Source: Candidatus Rokuibacteriota bacterium
GTDB taxonomy: Bacteria > Methylomirabilota > Methylomirabilia > Rokubacteriales > CSP1-6
Reading direction: 5' to 3'
Assembly (NCBI GenBank): GCA_016200085.1
Contig: JACQFL010000002.1
Location: forward strand, 1-52,345
Length of the DNA stretch: 52,345 nucleotides
Each line of letters begins with the position of its first letter. Positions within the stretch are counted from its first letter, which is position 1. Below are positions 34,374 to 43,666 of this stretch, one piece after another. The translations under genes were made by a program, and so were the position numbers. The notes under the pieces were generated by a model. It saw nothing but the letters and a program-made list of their open reading frames with translations, did not search any database and had not been told where the DNA came from.

Positions 34374-34441
34374 CGCGGGCATCCTAGCACAGCAGATTCG
34401 GGGTATTCTCTGGCCAGTCAGGACGAGGGAGGACCCATCCC

Positions 34442-34981
34442 ATGCCACGAGTGAAGGGCCTCGGACACGTCGGGATCTACGTGCGCGACCTCGAGCGGAT
34501 GGCCGCGTTCTACCGGGACGTCATGGGCATGACCGTGACGAAGCAGAACTGGCGCGCCGGCTTGGTGTTCCTCAGCGCCGACCCGGACGCCGTCGACCAC
34601 GAGATCGCCCTCATGCGGGGCCGTCCCGATCCGGCCGATCCCCATCTGATCAACCAGATCTCGATGCGGGTGGAAACCCTGGACGACCTCCGCGCGTTCC
34701 ACCGGCGCCTGGTCAGCGAGGGCTACACCATCGAGGGGGTCGTCAACCACGCGAGCGCGATCGGCTGCTACTTCTTCGATCCGGAAGGCAATCGCACCGA
34801 GGTGTTCTGGGTCACCGGCCGGCCGTGCTGGGTGCCCACCGCGAACCCGATCGACGTCCACCGGCCGGACGAGGCGGTGCTGGCCGACGTCGACCGCGTC
34901 TGGAACCAGCTTCGCCACGTGCCCGTCGGCGGCCGGATGGCGGAGGAGGCGGCCACGGTCGAGGTGACCCGCCAGGCGTAG
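34442..34981 (+). CDS. VOC-family protein
   Basis: This 179-residue glyoxalase/dioxygenase superfamily protein has GLGHVGIYVRDLERMAAFYR as first module, a second His region near VVNHASAIGCYFFDPEGNRT, and Glu in TEVFWVTGRPCW. The fold is clear, but the reaction cannot be assigned. It lies 28 nt before a LivK-type gene and probably shares its transcript. Confidence 0.85.
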   Translation: MPRVKGLGHVGIYVRDLERMAAFYRDVMGMTVTKQNWRAGLVFLSADPDAVDHEIALMRGRPDPADPHLINQISMRVETLDDLRAFHRRLVSEGYTIEGVVNHASAIGCYFFDPEGNRTEVFWVTGRPCWVPTANPIDVHRPDEAVLADVDRVWNQLRHVPVGGRMAEEAATVEVTRQA

Positions 34982-35009
34982 TCGATCACCAGCACAAGGA
35001 GACAGGCAC

Positions 35010-36239
35010 ATGGTGCTGACGGTGAGTCGTCGTTCGTTCCTGGTTGGCGGCGCGGCGCTGGCCGCGACGTGGCCCCTGCCGGCGTTCGCCCAGGGCAAGC
35101 CCGTGAAGATCGGGCTGCTCACGGTGAAGACGGGACCGCTCGCGCAGGGCGGCATCCAGATGGAGCAGGGGATCGTCCGGTTCCTCAAGGACCGGAACTA
35201 CACCCTCGCGGGCCGCAAGGCCGAGCTGGTCGTCGGCGACACGGGCGGCAACCCCGCCGGGACCAAGACCAAGATCCAGGAGCTCGTCGAGCGCGACAAC
35301 GTCGATCTCATCGTCGGTCCGCTCGCCGCCTTCGAGCTGCTCGCCATCACGGACTACGCCGCGCAGGCGAAGATGCCGATCCTGAGCCTGGCCGCCGCCG
35401 AGGACATGACCCAGCGCAAGCCCAACCCCTACTTCGTCCGCGCCTCCGCGACCTCGTCGCAGTTCATGCACCCCATGGCCGACTACGCGGCCAAGGAGTT
35501 GAAGTTCAAGCGCGTGATCACCATCTCCGAGGACTTCGCCTTCGGCCACGAGCAGATGGCCGGTTTCCAGCGCGTGTTCGAGGACGCAGGCGGCCGCGTG
35601 GTCAAGAAGCTCTGGCCCCCGCTGGTGACCCCGGACTACACGCCCTACATCGCCCAGCTCAGCGGGGTCGACGCCGTCGTCCAGGGCTTCGCCGGGTCGA
35701 ATCCCTTGAAGTTCATGAAGCAGTACAAGGACGCGGGGCTCAAGCTGCCCGTCCTCGGCGGCGCGCCCGCGTGCGACGAAGCGCTCCTGAAGAGCTTCGG
35801 CGACGAGGCGATCGGCGTCATCTCGTGCTCCGCCTATGCGGGCGATCTCGACACGCCGAGCAACAAGCGGCTCATCGAGGGCATGGTGCGCGACCACGGC
35901 AACATCCCCGGGCTCTATGCGGCCGGCCTCTACATCAACGGCATGGTCGCGGAGGCGGCGCTCGAGAAGACGGGCGGCAGGACGGACGACAAGGAGGCGC
36001 TGATCAAGGCGCTGCGCGCGGTGTCGCTCACCGACACGCCGCGCGGTCCGTTCCGGTTCGACCACTTCGGGAACGTCATCGGCAACTTCTACATCCGGCG
36101 GTGCGAGAAGAAGGGCGACAAGCTCGTCAACACGACGATCAAGACCTACAAGGACGTGAGCCAGTTCTGGACGTACGACGAGAAGTGGTTCCTCGCGCAG
36201 CCGGTCTACTCGCGCGACTATCCGCCACTTCGTTCGTGA
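35010..36239 (+). CDS. LivK-type ABC substrate-binding protein
   Basis: This 409-residue binding protein carries a twin-arginine signal (SRRSFLVGGAALAATW, cleavage near AFAQ). It then shows VKIGLLTVKTGPLAQGG and the pocket segment LIVGPLAAFELLAITDYAAQ. An AGGAGACAGG ribosome site precedes the ATG. It heads the second liv-type system. Two perfect hairpins separate it from the livH-type gene, an arrangement that lets the binding protein be made in excess. Confidence 0.9.
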   Translation: MVLTVSRRSFLVGGAALAATWPLPAFAQGKPVKIGLLTVKTGPLAQGGIQMEQGIVRFLKDRNYTLAGRKAELVVGDTGGNPAGTKTKIQELVERDNVDLIVGPLAAFELLAITDYAAQAKMPILSLAAAEDMTQRKPNPYFVRASATSSQFMHPMADYAAKELKFKRVITISEDFAFGHEQMAGFQRVFEDAGGRVVKKLWPPLVTPDYTPYIAQLSGVDAVVQGFAGSNPLKFMKQYKDAGLKLPVLGGAPACDEALLKSFGDEAIGVISCSAYAGDLDTPSNKRLIEGMVRDHGNIPGLYAAGLYINGMVAEAALEKTGGRTDDKEALIKALRAVSLTDTPRGPFRFDHFGNVIGNFYIRRCEKKGDKLVNTTIKTYKDVSQFWTYDEKWFLAQPVYSRDYPPLRS

Positions 36240-36302
36240 GGGGGCCTCGGCGGCCCCCTCCCGACCTCCCCCTGGATAGGATTGCGGCGGCACAGCCGCC
36301 GC
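36238..36302 (+). promoter_or_regulatory. two tandem hairpins between binding protein and permease genes
   Basis: The first stem (GAGGGGGCC / GGCCCCCTC, 36238-36246 and 36252-36260, 5-nt loop) begins at the stop codon. The second (GCGGCGGC / GCCGCCGC, 36284-36291 and 36295-36302, 3-nt loop) ends 10 nt before the permease ATG. They probably attenuate transcription or stabilise the upstream mRNA. Confidence 0.55.
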
Positions 36303-36312
36303 TCGAAGCGCC

Positions 36313-37173
36313 ATGAGTCTCTGGCTGGTGCTGGCGGTCAACAGCGTCACGCTGGGCGGGCTCCTGTTCCTCCTGTCCGCCGGCTTCTCGCTGATCTTCG
36401 GACTCATGCGCATCCCGAACCTCACCCACGGCTCCTTCTTCATGCTGGGCGCCTATCTGGCGACGGCGCTGATCCGGCGGGGCTTCGATTTCTGGTCCGC
36501 GGCGGTGGTGGCGGGGCTGCTCGTCGCGGTCTTCGGCGGCGTCGTGGAGCGTCTGATCCTGCGCCGCCTGCCCGGCGCCGAGCTGGCCCAGGTCCTGGTG
36601 ACCCTCGGGCTCTCCTTCATGGTTGCCGACGTCTGTCTCATGGTCTGGACCGGCGATCCCATCCAGATCGAGACGCCGAGGGCGCTGCGCGGCACCACCG
36701 CGGTGGGCAGCCTGGCGTTTCCGACGTACCGCCTGGCCATCAGCTTCATCGCCGTCGTCTCCGCCGCCGGGCTGTGGGCGCTCCTCGACCGGACGCGCCT
36801 GGGCGCGATGATCCGGGCCGGGGTCGACGACCCCGCGATGGCGCGCGTGGTCGGCGTCCGCGTCTCGCGGCTCTTCACCATCGTGTTCTGCCTGGGCGCG
36901 TGGCTCGCGGGCTTTGCCGGCGTCATCGGCGGGCCGATCCTCTCCGTCTATCCCGGGCTCGACCAGGAGATGCTGCCGCTGGCCCTCGTCGTCGTCATCC
37001 TCGGCGGCAGCGGCAGCCTGCTCGGCTCGCTCGTCGGCTCCTTCGTGGTGGGCTTCCTCTACAACTTCGGCCAGGCGATGCTCCCCGAGCTGGCGTACGT
37101 GGTGCTCTTCCTGCCCATGCTCGTCGTCCTCGTGGTGCGGCCCGAGGGCCTCTTCGGACGGCAGGCGCTGTGA
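36313..37173 (+). CDS. LivH-type ABC permease (second system)
   Basis: This 286-residue permease has about eight spans, with FLLSAGFSLIFGLMRIPNLT, the coupling region MIRAGVDDPAMARVVGVRVS and VVVILGGSGSLLGSLVGSFV. It pairs with the LivM-type protein, whose GTG overlaps its stop. It is clearly diverged from the first LivH-type protein at 14154, so the two systems probably carry different solutes. Confidence 0.92.
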   Translation: MSLWLVLAVNSVTLGGLLFLLSAGFSLIFGLMRIPNLTHGSFFMLGAYLATALIRRGFDFWSAAVVAGLLVAVFGGVVERLILRRLPGAELAQVLVTLGLSFMVADVCLMVWTGDPIQIETPRALRGTTAVGSLAFPTYRLAISFIAVVSAAGLWALLDRTRLGAMIRAGVDDPAMARVVGVRVSRLFTIVFCLGAWLAGFAGVIGGPILSVYPGLDQEMLPLALVVVILGGSGSLLGSLVGSFVVGFLYNFGQAMLPELAYVVLFLPMLVVLVVRPEGLFGRQAL

Positions 37174-38141
37174 AGCGGCTCGCGCTGGCCGCCGCGGTCG
37201 TGGTCCTGGCCGCCGCGCCGCTGTGGGTCGGCGGCACGTACTACGTCAACGTCGCCAGCCAGATCCTCGTCTACGCGATCTTCGCGCTGGGCATCAACGT
37301 GCTCGTCGGGTACGCGGGGCTGGTGACGCTCGGCCACGCGGGGCTGTTCGGCATCGCCGCGTACGCCGCGGCGCGCGTGATGAACGGCGGCGCCGGCCAC
37401 GTCACCGTGGCCGTGGTGGCCCTGGCGGTGACGCTCGCGGCGGCCGCAGTCTTCGCGGCGCTGGCGCTGCGCGGCACCGGGCTCGGCTTCGTCATGATCA
37501 CGGTGGCGCTCGGCCAGATCGTCTGGGGGGTCGCCTATCGGTGGATCAGCCTCACCAACGGTGACAACGGCGTCTCCGTCACCGGCCGGCCGCGCCCGCT
37601 CGGGCTGTCACTGGCCTCGCCCGCGGCCTTCTACTGGGCGACCCTGGTCGTCTTCCTCGTCACCGTCGCCGCGATGGCCGTCTTCGTGGCCTCGCCGTTC
37701 GGCGTCAGTCTTCGCGGCACCCGCGATCAGCCCCGGCGGATGAACGCGCTCGGCTACCACGTCTGGATGATCCGCTTCCTCGCCTTCCTCTTCTCGGGCC
37801 TGTGGAGCGGGGTGGCGGGCCTGCTCTACCTCTACTACAACCAGTTCGTGAGCCCGCAGGCGGTCGCCCTCACGGCCTCCGCCGAGGCGCTCTTGATGGT
37901 GATCTCCGGCGGCACGGGCACGTTGCTGGGACCGATCGTCGGCGCCGCGCTCGTCGTCGTCATCAAGAACGTCGCCAGCGCGTACATCGAGCGCTGGAAC
38001 TTCGTGCTCGGCGCCATCTTCGTTCTCATCGTGGTCTTCATGCCCGACGGGCTGGTGCCGGGGACGGTGCGGTTCTGGCGCTGGCTCACGGCCGCGCGGC
38101 GGCCGGCGGCGCCGGCCGCGGTGGCCCCGGCGGGCGATTGA
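37170..38141 (+). CDS. LivM-type ABC permease (second system)
   Basis: This 323-residue permease has the LivM segments LGINVLVGYAGLVTLGHAGL, FGVSLRGTRDQPRRMNALGY and SGGTGTLLGPIVGAALVVVI, with a proline- and alanine-rich tail. The matching ATPase genes are not next to it but start 2.1 kb downstream at 40240, after a pseudopilin gene and an opposite-strand hydroxylase gene. Confidence 0.92.
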   Translation: MKRLALAAAVVVLAAAPLWVGGTYYVNVASQILVYAIFALGINVLVGYAGLVTLGHAGLFGIAAYAAARVMNGGAGHVTVAVVALAVTLAAAAVFAALALRGTGLGFVMITVALGQIVWGVAYRWISLTNGDNGVSVTGRPRPLGLSLASPAAFYWATLVVFLVTVAAMAVFVASPFGVSLRGTRDQPRRMNALGYHVWMIRFLAFLFSGLWSGVAGLLYLYYNQFVSPQAVALTASAEALLMVISGGTGTLLGPIVGAALVVVIKNVASAYIERWNFVLGAIFVLIVVFMPDGLVPGTVRFWRWLTAARRPAAPAAVAPAGD

Positions 38142-38181
38142 TGTCGATGGCGTACGCGCCACCGTGAAGTAGGATGGGCGC

Positions 38182-38559
38182 GTGATCACCGCCCGGCCAG
38201 GGAGGGATCAGCGCGGGCTCGGCTTCGTCGAGCTCCTGCTCACGCTGGTGGTGGTGGTCCTCTGCGGCTACTTCCTCATGCAGTACGTCGGCTCGACGAC
38301 GAAGACCGTCGAGACGTTCAAGCGGGACCGCCCGCTGGCGGGCGCCAAGCTGGTGGCCGACCAGGGCACGATCCTGGGCATCGGCAGCACGCTCCGCGTG
38401 TACCAGGCGGAGCACGGCCAGTGGCCCGCCGACAAGGCCGCGGTGCTGGCCCTGTTGCCGTCTCCTCCCCGCTTCCAGTGCCAGGGCAACGACTTCGAGT
38501 ACGACCCCGGGAGCGGCGCGCTCCGCCTGCTGATCGCCGACCCCACCCGCTGCGAATAA
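38182..38559 (+). CDS. type IV pilin/pseudopilin-like protein
   Basis: This 125-residue protein has a prepilin signal: a short basic leader, QRGLG as cleavage site, then FVELLLTLVVVVLCGYFLMQ with glutamate at mature position 5. The C-terminal half is small, with two cysteines (RFQCQG, TRCE) that could form a disulfide loop. It would be processed by a prepilin peptidase and assembled in a pilus or type II secretion pseudopilus, but no other such genes are nearby. The start is GTG 40 nt after the LivM-type stop. Confidence 0.75.
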   Translation: MITARPGRDQRGLGFVELLLTLVVVVLCGYFLMQYVGSTTKTVETFKRDRPLAGAKLVADQGTILGIGSTLRVYQAEHGQWPADKAAVLALLPSPPRFQCQGNDFEYDPGSGALRLLIADPTRCE

Positions 38560-38573
38560 GACGCGTTGTCCGA

Positions 38574-38592
38574 GCGCCGGCTTTGCCGGCGC
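38574..38592. terminator. perfect hairpin between convergent genes
   Basis: GCGCCGGC and GCCGGCGC form a perfect 8-bp stem with a TTT loop, 14 nt after the pseudopilin stop and before the 3' end of the HpaB-type gene. It probably acts as a bidirectional terminator, although no long T-run follows on either strand. Confidence 0.5.
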
Positions 38593-38710
38593 ATTCGTAT
38601 CCAAGACGCCTTCGATCTACCGCCAACGCGGTGGGGGGCCATCGGGGGGAGCCGCGTCATCGCTCCCGCCCGATGTCGCTCAAGTCAGCGGCGTCCGCTC
38701 CCCCCGATGT

Positions 38711-40183
38711 TCAGCGAGGCGTCACGGGCCGGCGCGGCGCCAGCGGGGCGGCGCGCAGGTGGTTCATGTCGATCTGCGGCATGTCCAGGTTGAGCTCCCG
38801 CACCACGGCGTTGGCCAGCTCGTTGTAGCGCGTGAAGTAGCGGCGGAGGCGGCCGCGCCAGGCGGGAATCCCGCCGTTGGCGTGTAGCTCGAAGGCGGAC
38901 TCGCGGCCGTCGAGCGCGGAGGCGACGTGGTCGCAGGCCATCTGGAGCAGCGCCGCGCGCTGCAGGGCCGTGTAGCCGCCGCCCGCGAAGGATTCCTCGA
39001 GCCCGGCGCCGACCTCGGGCGCGGCCAGGTCCTTGTCCGACGGGGCGATCACGAGCGACGAGCCCGGCAGGGTCCGCAAGATCTCGGCCATGCGCTGCCG
39101 CGCCTTCTGGATGGCGATGGTGCCGGCCGCCACGTGGTCCCGCCGCGGGATGCAGTAGCCCTCCGGCGTGAACTCCGGGTCGAGCTCGGCGGCGGTCTGG
39201 CAGGTGCGCACCGTCTGCACGTCGACGACCAGGTCGATGAGGTACTCGATCGTCGGCTCGTGCTCGGCGAGCCCCATGGCGTGGGTGCAGGCCAGCGCCA
39301 GGCCCAGCGTGAACTCCGCCTTCGAGAGCCAGCAGTAGAGCTGGTGCCAGAAGAGCCACGAGGCCATGGGCTCGGGGGAGACGTCCATGAGGAACACGCG
39401 CTCCCAGGGCACGAGCACGTCGTCGAGCCACATCTGCCCGTCCAGCTCGTCGAAGCGGCTGCTGAGCGGGGCCATGAACGGGTTCGGGTGGCGGGCCGAC
39501 ACCTTGCGGCAGAGGATGGTCACGCCCGGCGCGCTGACCGGCACGATGAAGGTGGCGCGATGGCCCTCACGGTCCACGCCGTTGTGGCTGCCCACGTACA
39601 CGTCCTCGGCGAAGGCGGGGCTGGTATGCATGCCGACCTTGCCGCGCAGCACGAGCCCCGCGTCCGTCTCGCGCACGACGCGGAGGGCGACGCGCTCGCT
39701 CTCCTGCAGGCGCAGGCGCTGCCCGATGGTGGCGGCCCCGGCCGAGAACGTCAGGAAGCGCCCGGTGCGCACGATCGAGTCGCGGTAGGCGGCGGCGTTC
39801 GCGATCTGCGCGGCCGAGACGTTGCGCTGCTGGACGGCGTCGAGGATGCCCAGCGCGATCAGGTTGCCGTAGGCCGGGGTGTGAGTGATGTTGCCGGCGC
39901 TCAGGAACGTCGTGGCGGAGAAGCACCGGCCCATCGCGCGCAGCTCGGCCGGGCTCGTCGGCAGGTGGAAGGCCCACGGCCGGCGGGTCCCCTGGGCGTC
40001 GGGCGGCGTCAGCACGACGTCCTGCCAGTCCGGGTCGACGTGCAGGTCGTGCCACGCCACGTACTCGTCCACCATGGCGCGGGTGGCGGGATGGACGGTG
40101 ACGTCGTCGATCCAGCCCTCGCCCATGACCCAGACCCGGCGCCCGTCGCGCAGGGCCTCGCGGTACTCGGCGCCTGTTCTCAT
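38711..40183 (-). CDS. HpaB-type 4-hydroxyphenylacetate 3-monooxygenase family protein
   Basis: This 490-residue protein is of the HpaB/PvcC flavin-dependent hydroxylase family. Characteristic segments are NITHTPAYGNLIALGIL, the flavin-binding region HNGVDREGHRATFIVPVSAP with the QMWLDDVLVPWERVFL motif, and a C-terminal helical bundle. It hydroxylates phenols using reduced FAD from a separate reductase, possibly the flavin reductase-like protein at 6522. GGAGAGAGG precedes the ATG. It lies on the minus strand inside the second liv-type system. Confidence 0.88.
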   Translation of the reverse strand: MRTGAEYREALRDGRRVWVMGEGWIDDVTVHPATRAMVDEYVAWHDLHVDPDWQDVVLTPPDAQGTRRPWAFHLPTSPAELRAMGRCFSATTFLSAGNITHTPAYGNLIALGILDAVQQRNVSAAQIANAAAYRDSIVRTGRFLTFSAGAATIGQRLRLQESERVALRVVRETDAGLVLRGKVGMHTSPAFAEDVYVGSHNGVDREGHRATFIVPVSAPGVTILCRKVSARHPNPFMAPLSSRFDELDGQMWLDDVLVPWERVFLMDVSPEPMASWLFWHQLYCWLSKAEFTLGLALACTHAMGLAEHEPTIEYLIDLVVDVQTVRTCQTAAELDPEFTPEGYCIPRRDHVAAGTIAIQKARQRMAEILRTLPGSSLVIAPSDKDLAAPEVGAGLEESFAGGGYTALQRAALLQMACDHVASALDGRESAFELHANGGIPAWRGRLRRYFTRYNELANAVVRELNLDMPQIDMNHLRAAPLAPRRPVTPR

Positions 40184-40239
40184 GGCCTCTCTCCCCAGGC
40201 TGGGAATCTTAATCCATCCGTGGTAGTGAAGGGCGGACG

Positions 40240-40969
<730 letters not shown>

Positions 40970-40977
<8 letters not shown>

Positions 40978-41707
40978 GGGCCGTCCGGCCGCGCCCGACG
41001 CGCTGGTCCTCGACGAGATCGACGCCTTCTACGGCGACAGCCACGTGCTTCACGGCGTCTCGCTGCGCCTGGGAGAGGGCCGCCTTCTCGGGCTGCTCGG
41101 CCGCAACGGGGCGGGCAAGTCGACCTCGATGAGCGTCACCGTGGGGCTGCTGGCGCCGCGGCACGGCACGGTCACCGTCTACGGCACCGCCGTCACCGGC
41201 CGGGCGCCGGAGGCCATCGCGGCGCAGGGCGTCGCCCTGGTGCCCCAGGGCCGGCGTGTGTTCCGGAGCCTCACCGTACGCGAGAACCTCGCGGTGGCCG
41301 CGCGCAAACCCCGCGGCGGCCTGCCCATGCTCTGGACGCTCGAGACGGTGGCCGCCCTCTTCCCGCGGCTGCGCGAGCGTCAACACCAGATCGCCGGCTC
41401 GCTCTCGGGCGGCGAGCAGCAGATGCTCGCCATCGCTCGGGCGCTGATGTCCAACCCGCGCGTACTCCTGATGGACGAGCCGTCGGAGGGCCTCGCCCCG
41501 CAGATCGTCGCCGAGGTCATGGCGACGATCCGCCGGTTGAAGGCGCAGGGGCTCTCCATCGTGCTCGTGGAGCAGAACGCCAAGCTGGTGTTCGACGTGG
41601 CGGACGACATCGTCGTCCTCAACAGCGGGCGGGTGGTGGTGGAGGGCGCGGCCGCGGAGATCAAGCAGCGCCGCGCCGATCTGCACCAGCACCTGGGCAT
41701 CTACTGA
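40970..41707 (+). CDS. LivF-type ABC ATPase (second system)
   Basis: This 245-residue ATPase has Walker A LGRNGAGKSTSM, LVPQGRRVFRSLTVRENLAV (the LivF-specific segment), signature LSGGEQQMLAIARAL, Walker B VLLMDEPSEGLAP and VLVEQNAKLVFDV. It completes the second transporter. The start is GTG. Confidence 0.92.
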
Positions 41708-41708
41708 C

Positions 41709-42138
41709 GTGCGCCCGAGCCTCGGGGTCGGCCTGCTCCTCGCCGCGGTGGCCGCATCGGCCCTCGCCGCGCCGGGCACCGCGCAGGAGCGGGCGGGGGG
41801 GCGTGGTCGTCACCGGCGCGACCCTCCTCGACGGCACCGGCCGCGATCCGCTCGCGGGCGCGACCATCGTCATCCGCGGCGGCACGATCGCCGCGGTGAC
41901 ACCCCGCGGCGTCCCCGCTCCGGCGGGCGCCGAGCGCATCGACGCCCGCGGCAAGTGGATCATCCCCGGGCTCATCGAGGCGCGCACGCTGGGGACCCTC
42001 GAGCCCGGCAAGACCGCGGATCTCGTCGTGCTCGGCGCGGACCCATCGCTCTCCATCAGCGCGATCCGCCAGATCGAGCTAGTGATGCGCGACGGTCGCA
42101 TCGTCTGGACGTCGACGGCCGGGGTGAGGAGCCGATGA
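41709..42138 (+). pseudogene. amidohydrolase remnant with frameshift and internal deletion
   Basis: A signal peptide (VGLLLAAVAASALAAPGTAQ) is followed by a run of seven G, where the frame shifts by one. The next frame continues with VTGATLLDGTGRDPLAGATI and GKWIIPGLIEA, the N-terminal beta-sandwich of amidohydrolases. It then jumps directly to LGTLEPGKTADLVVLGADPS and VMRDGRIVW, the C-terminal sandwich. The whole metal-binding TIM barrel (about 300 residues) is missing. The product cannot be an active hydrolase. It is 1 nt after the LivF-type stop. Confidence 0.75.
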
Positions 42139-42159
42139 CCGGTTGCGGGGCGCGACGCG

Positions 42160-42570
42160 TCAGGTCGTCGAGGGGTCGATGAGGCGGACGTGGAAGCCGC
42201 GCCGATAGAACCCCCGGTCTCTGGTGAGAAGGGCGTCCGCTTGCCGCATGGCATGGGCACCGACCAGGAAATCGGCCACGACGCGTCCTGGCGCCGGGGC
42301 CGTCGTCGATCGCCGCCCGCGCCAGAGTCTGCCGGCCAGCGCCGCCGCCTCCGGGGTCGTGGCTTCGAACCGCACGCCGAGCAGGCCCAGCGCGTGGTCG
42401 AAGTCGGCGTCGTTCGGGAAGTGCGCACGAACTTCCGCCCAGACGACCTCACAGGCGACCAGGGCCCCGGCATCGTAGGCAGAGCGCAGCGCGTCACGCG
42501 ACTTCTGCCCGAATCGCGGGTCGGCTCCCAGGACGTCGAGCAGCACCGAGGAGTCGACGGCGGTCTTCAC
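42160..42570 (-). CDS. VapC-type PIN-domain toxin
   Basis: This 136-residue PIN protein has acidic sites in [37 protein letters not shown] and [11 protein letters not shown]. It is predicted to be an RNase toxin with the AbrB-type antitoxin encoded just before it. The GTG start overlaps the antitoxin stop by 4 nt. Confidence 0.88.
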   Translation of the reverse strand: MKTAVDSSVLLDVLGADPRFGQKSRDALRSAYDAGALVACEVVWAEVRAHFPNDADFDHALGLLGVRFEATTPEAAALAGRLWRGRRSTTAPAPGRVVADFLVGAHAMRQADALLTRDRGFYRRGFHVRLIDPSTT

Positions 42571-42830
42571 CGCTTACGGCGGCTCCGGCTGCGCCTGGTG
42601 GGCACCGGGCGAGGCCCTCGCATCTCGTCGAGGAGCTCGTCGACGGGTTTCGCGAGCTTCAGCCGCCCGAAGACCTGGTCGACCGGGTGCACACCGCCCG
42701 CACCCTTGCGGACGAGGACCCCGCCACCGCGCAGCTCGAAGCGCACCGCGGTCCCGGTGCCCAGACCGAGCTTTTCCCGGAGGGCGGCGGGCAGGGTGAT
42801 CTGGCCCTTCGAGGACACGGTGCTTTTCAT
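42567..42830 (-). CDS. AbrB/SpoVT-type antitoxin
   Basis: This 87-residue protein has an N-terminal swapped-hairpin AbrB domain ([29 protein letters not shown]) and a toxin-binding C terminus with a basic tail ([10 protein letters not shown]). It should dimerise, bind the AT-rich promoter upstream and neutralise the PIN toxin. The ATG lies about 7 nt from the -10 box, so the mRNA appears leaderless. Confidence 0.88.
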   Translation of the reverse strand: MKSTVSSKGQITLPAALREKLGLGTGTAVRFELRGGGVLVRKGAGGVHPVDQVFGRLKLAKPVDELLDEMRGPRPVPTRRSRSRRKR

Positions 42831-42836
42831 ACTAAA

Positions 42837-42865
42837 AAAGTAAAGCGTTTGACCGATAAAGTCAA
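42837..42865 (-). promoter_or_regulatory. sigma-70-like promoter of AbrB/VapC module
   Basis: Read on the minus strand, TTGACT (42865-42860) and TACTTT (42842-42837) are separated by exactly 17 nt in one of the few AT-rich stretches of the window. Expected transcription start is at or next to the antitoxin ATG at 42830, which implies a leaderless transcript. Confidence 0.6.
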
Positions 42866-42885
42866 GACTCAGCGTGGGACCGTCC

Positions 42886-43662
42886 ATGGACGCCGATGAG
42901 GGGTTCTCGGTCGGTGGGATCACGCTGGAGGTGGTGCGCCGGGGCGCGGGGCCTCCCCTCCTCCTGCTCCACGGTTTCGAGCCCGTCGATCCGCGCGCGC
43001 CGTTCCTCGATCTGCTGGGCCGGCACGCCCAGGTCATCGCGCCGTCGCACCCGGGCTTCGGCCACTCGCCGCGGCCCGCTGACTTCGACACGATCTACGA
43101 CCTCGTGCGCCTGTATCTGGACGTCCTCGAGCGCCTGCCGGGCGACACGGTCACGCTGCTCGGGCTGTCGTTCGGCGGCTGGCTGGCCGCGGAGATCGCC
43201 GCGACCTGCCCGCACCGTCTGGAGCGTCTGGTGCTCGTGGACGCCGTGGGGATCAAGGTCGGCGACCGCGAGACGCGCGACATCCTCGACGTCTTCAACA
43301 CGGCGCCGCACGAGGTCCACCGCCGATCGTGGCACGAGCCCGAGAAATGGGCGCCGGACTTCGACGTCATGTCCGACGAGGCGCTCGCCGTCCACGCCCG
43401 CAACCGTGACGCCCTGTGCCTCTACGCCTGGCATCCGTGCCTGTACAATTCCCAGCTGCGGCGATAGCTGCACCGGATCAGCGTCCCGACCCTGGTGCTG
43501 TGGGGCGCCAGCGACGGGATCGTGACGCCGGCCTACGGGCGCGCCTACAGCGCGGCGATCCCGGGCTCGCGCTTCGAGATCATCGAGGCGGCGGGACATC
43601 ATCTCCAGATCGAGCAGCCTGCGGCCTTCGTCGAGCGCGTGGCGGCCTTCATGAAGGGGTGA
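42886..43662 (+). pseudogene. alpha/beta hydrolase interrupted by in-frame amber codon
   Basis: A 259-codon frame encodes a normal alpha/beta hydrolase. PPLLLLHGFEPVDPRAPFLD includes the oxyanion region, TLLGLSFGGWLAAEIAATCP holds the nucleophile serine, VPTLVLWGASDGIVTPAYG the acid and IEAAGHHLQIEQP the histidine. A TAG at 43465-43467 splits it after LRR and before LHRISVPTL. Homologues usually have Trp there, so a single G-to-A change in TGG explains it. The frame is otherwise intact, so the mutation is recent, a sequencing error, or suppressed. It lies 4 nt before the luciferase-like gene. Confidence 0.8.
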
Positions 43663-43666
43663 GCGG

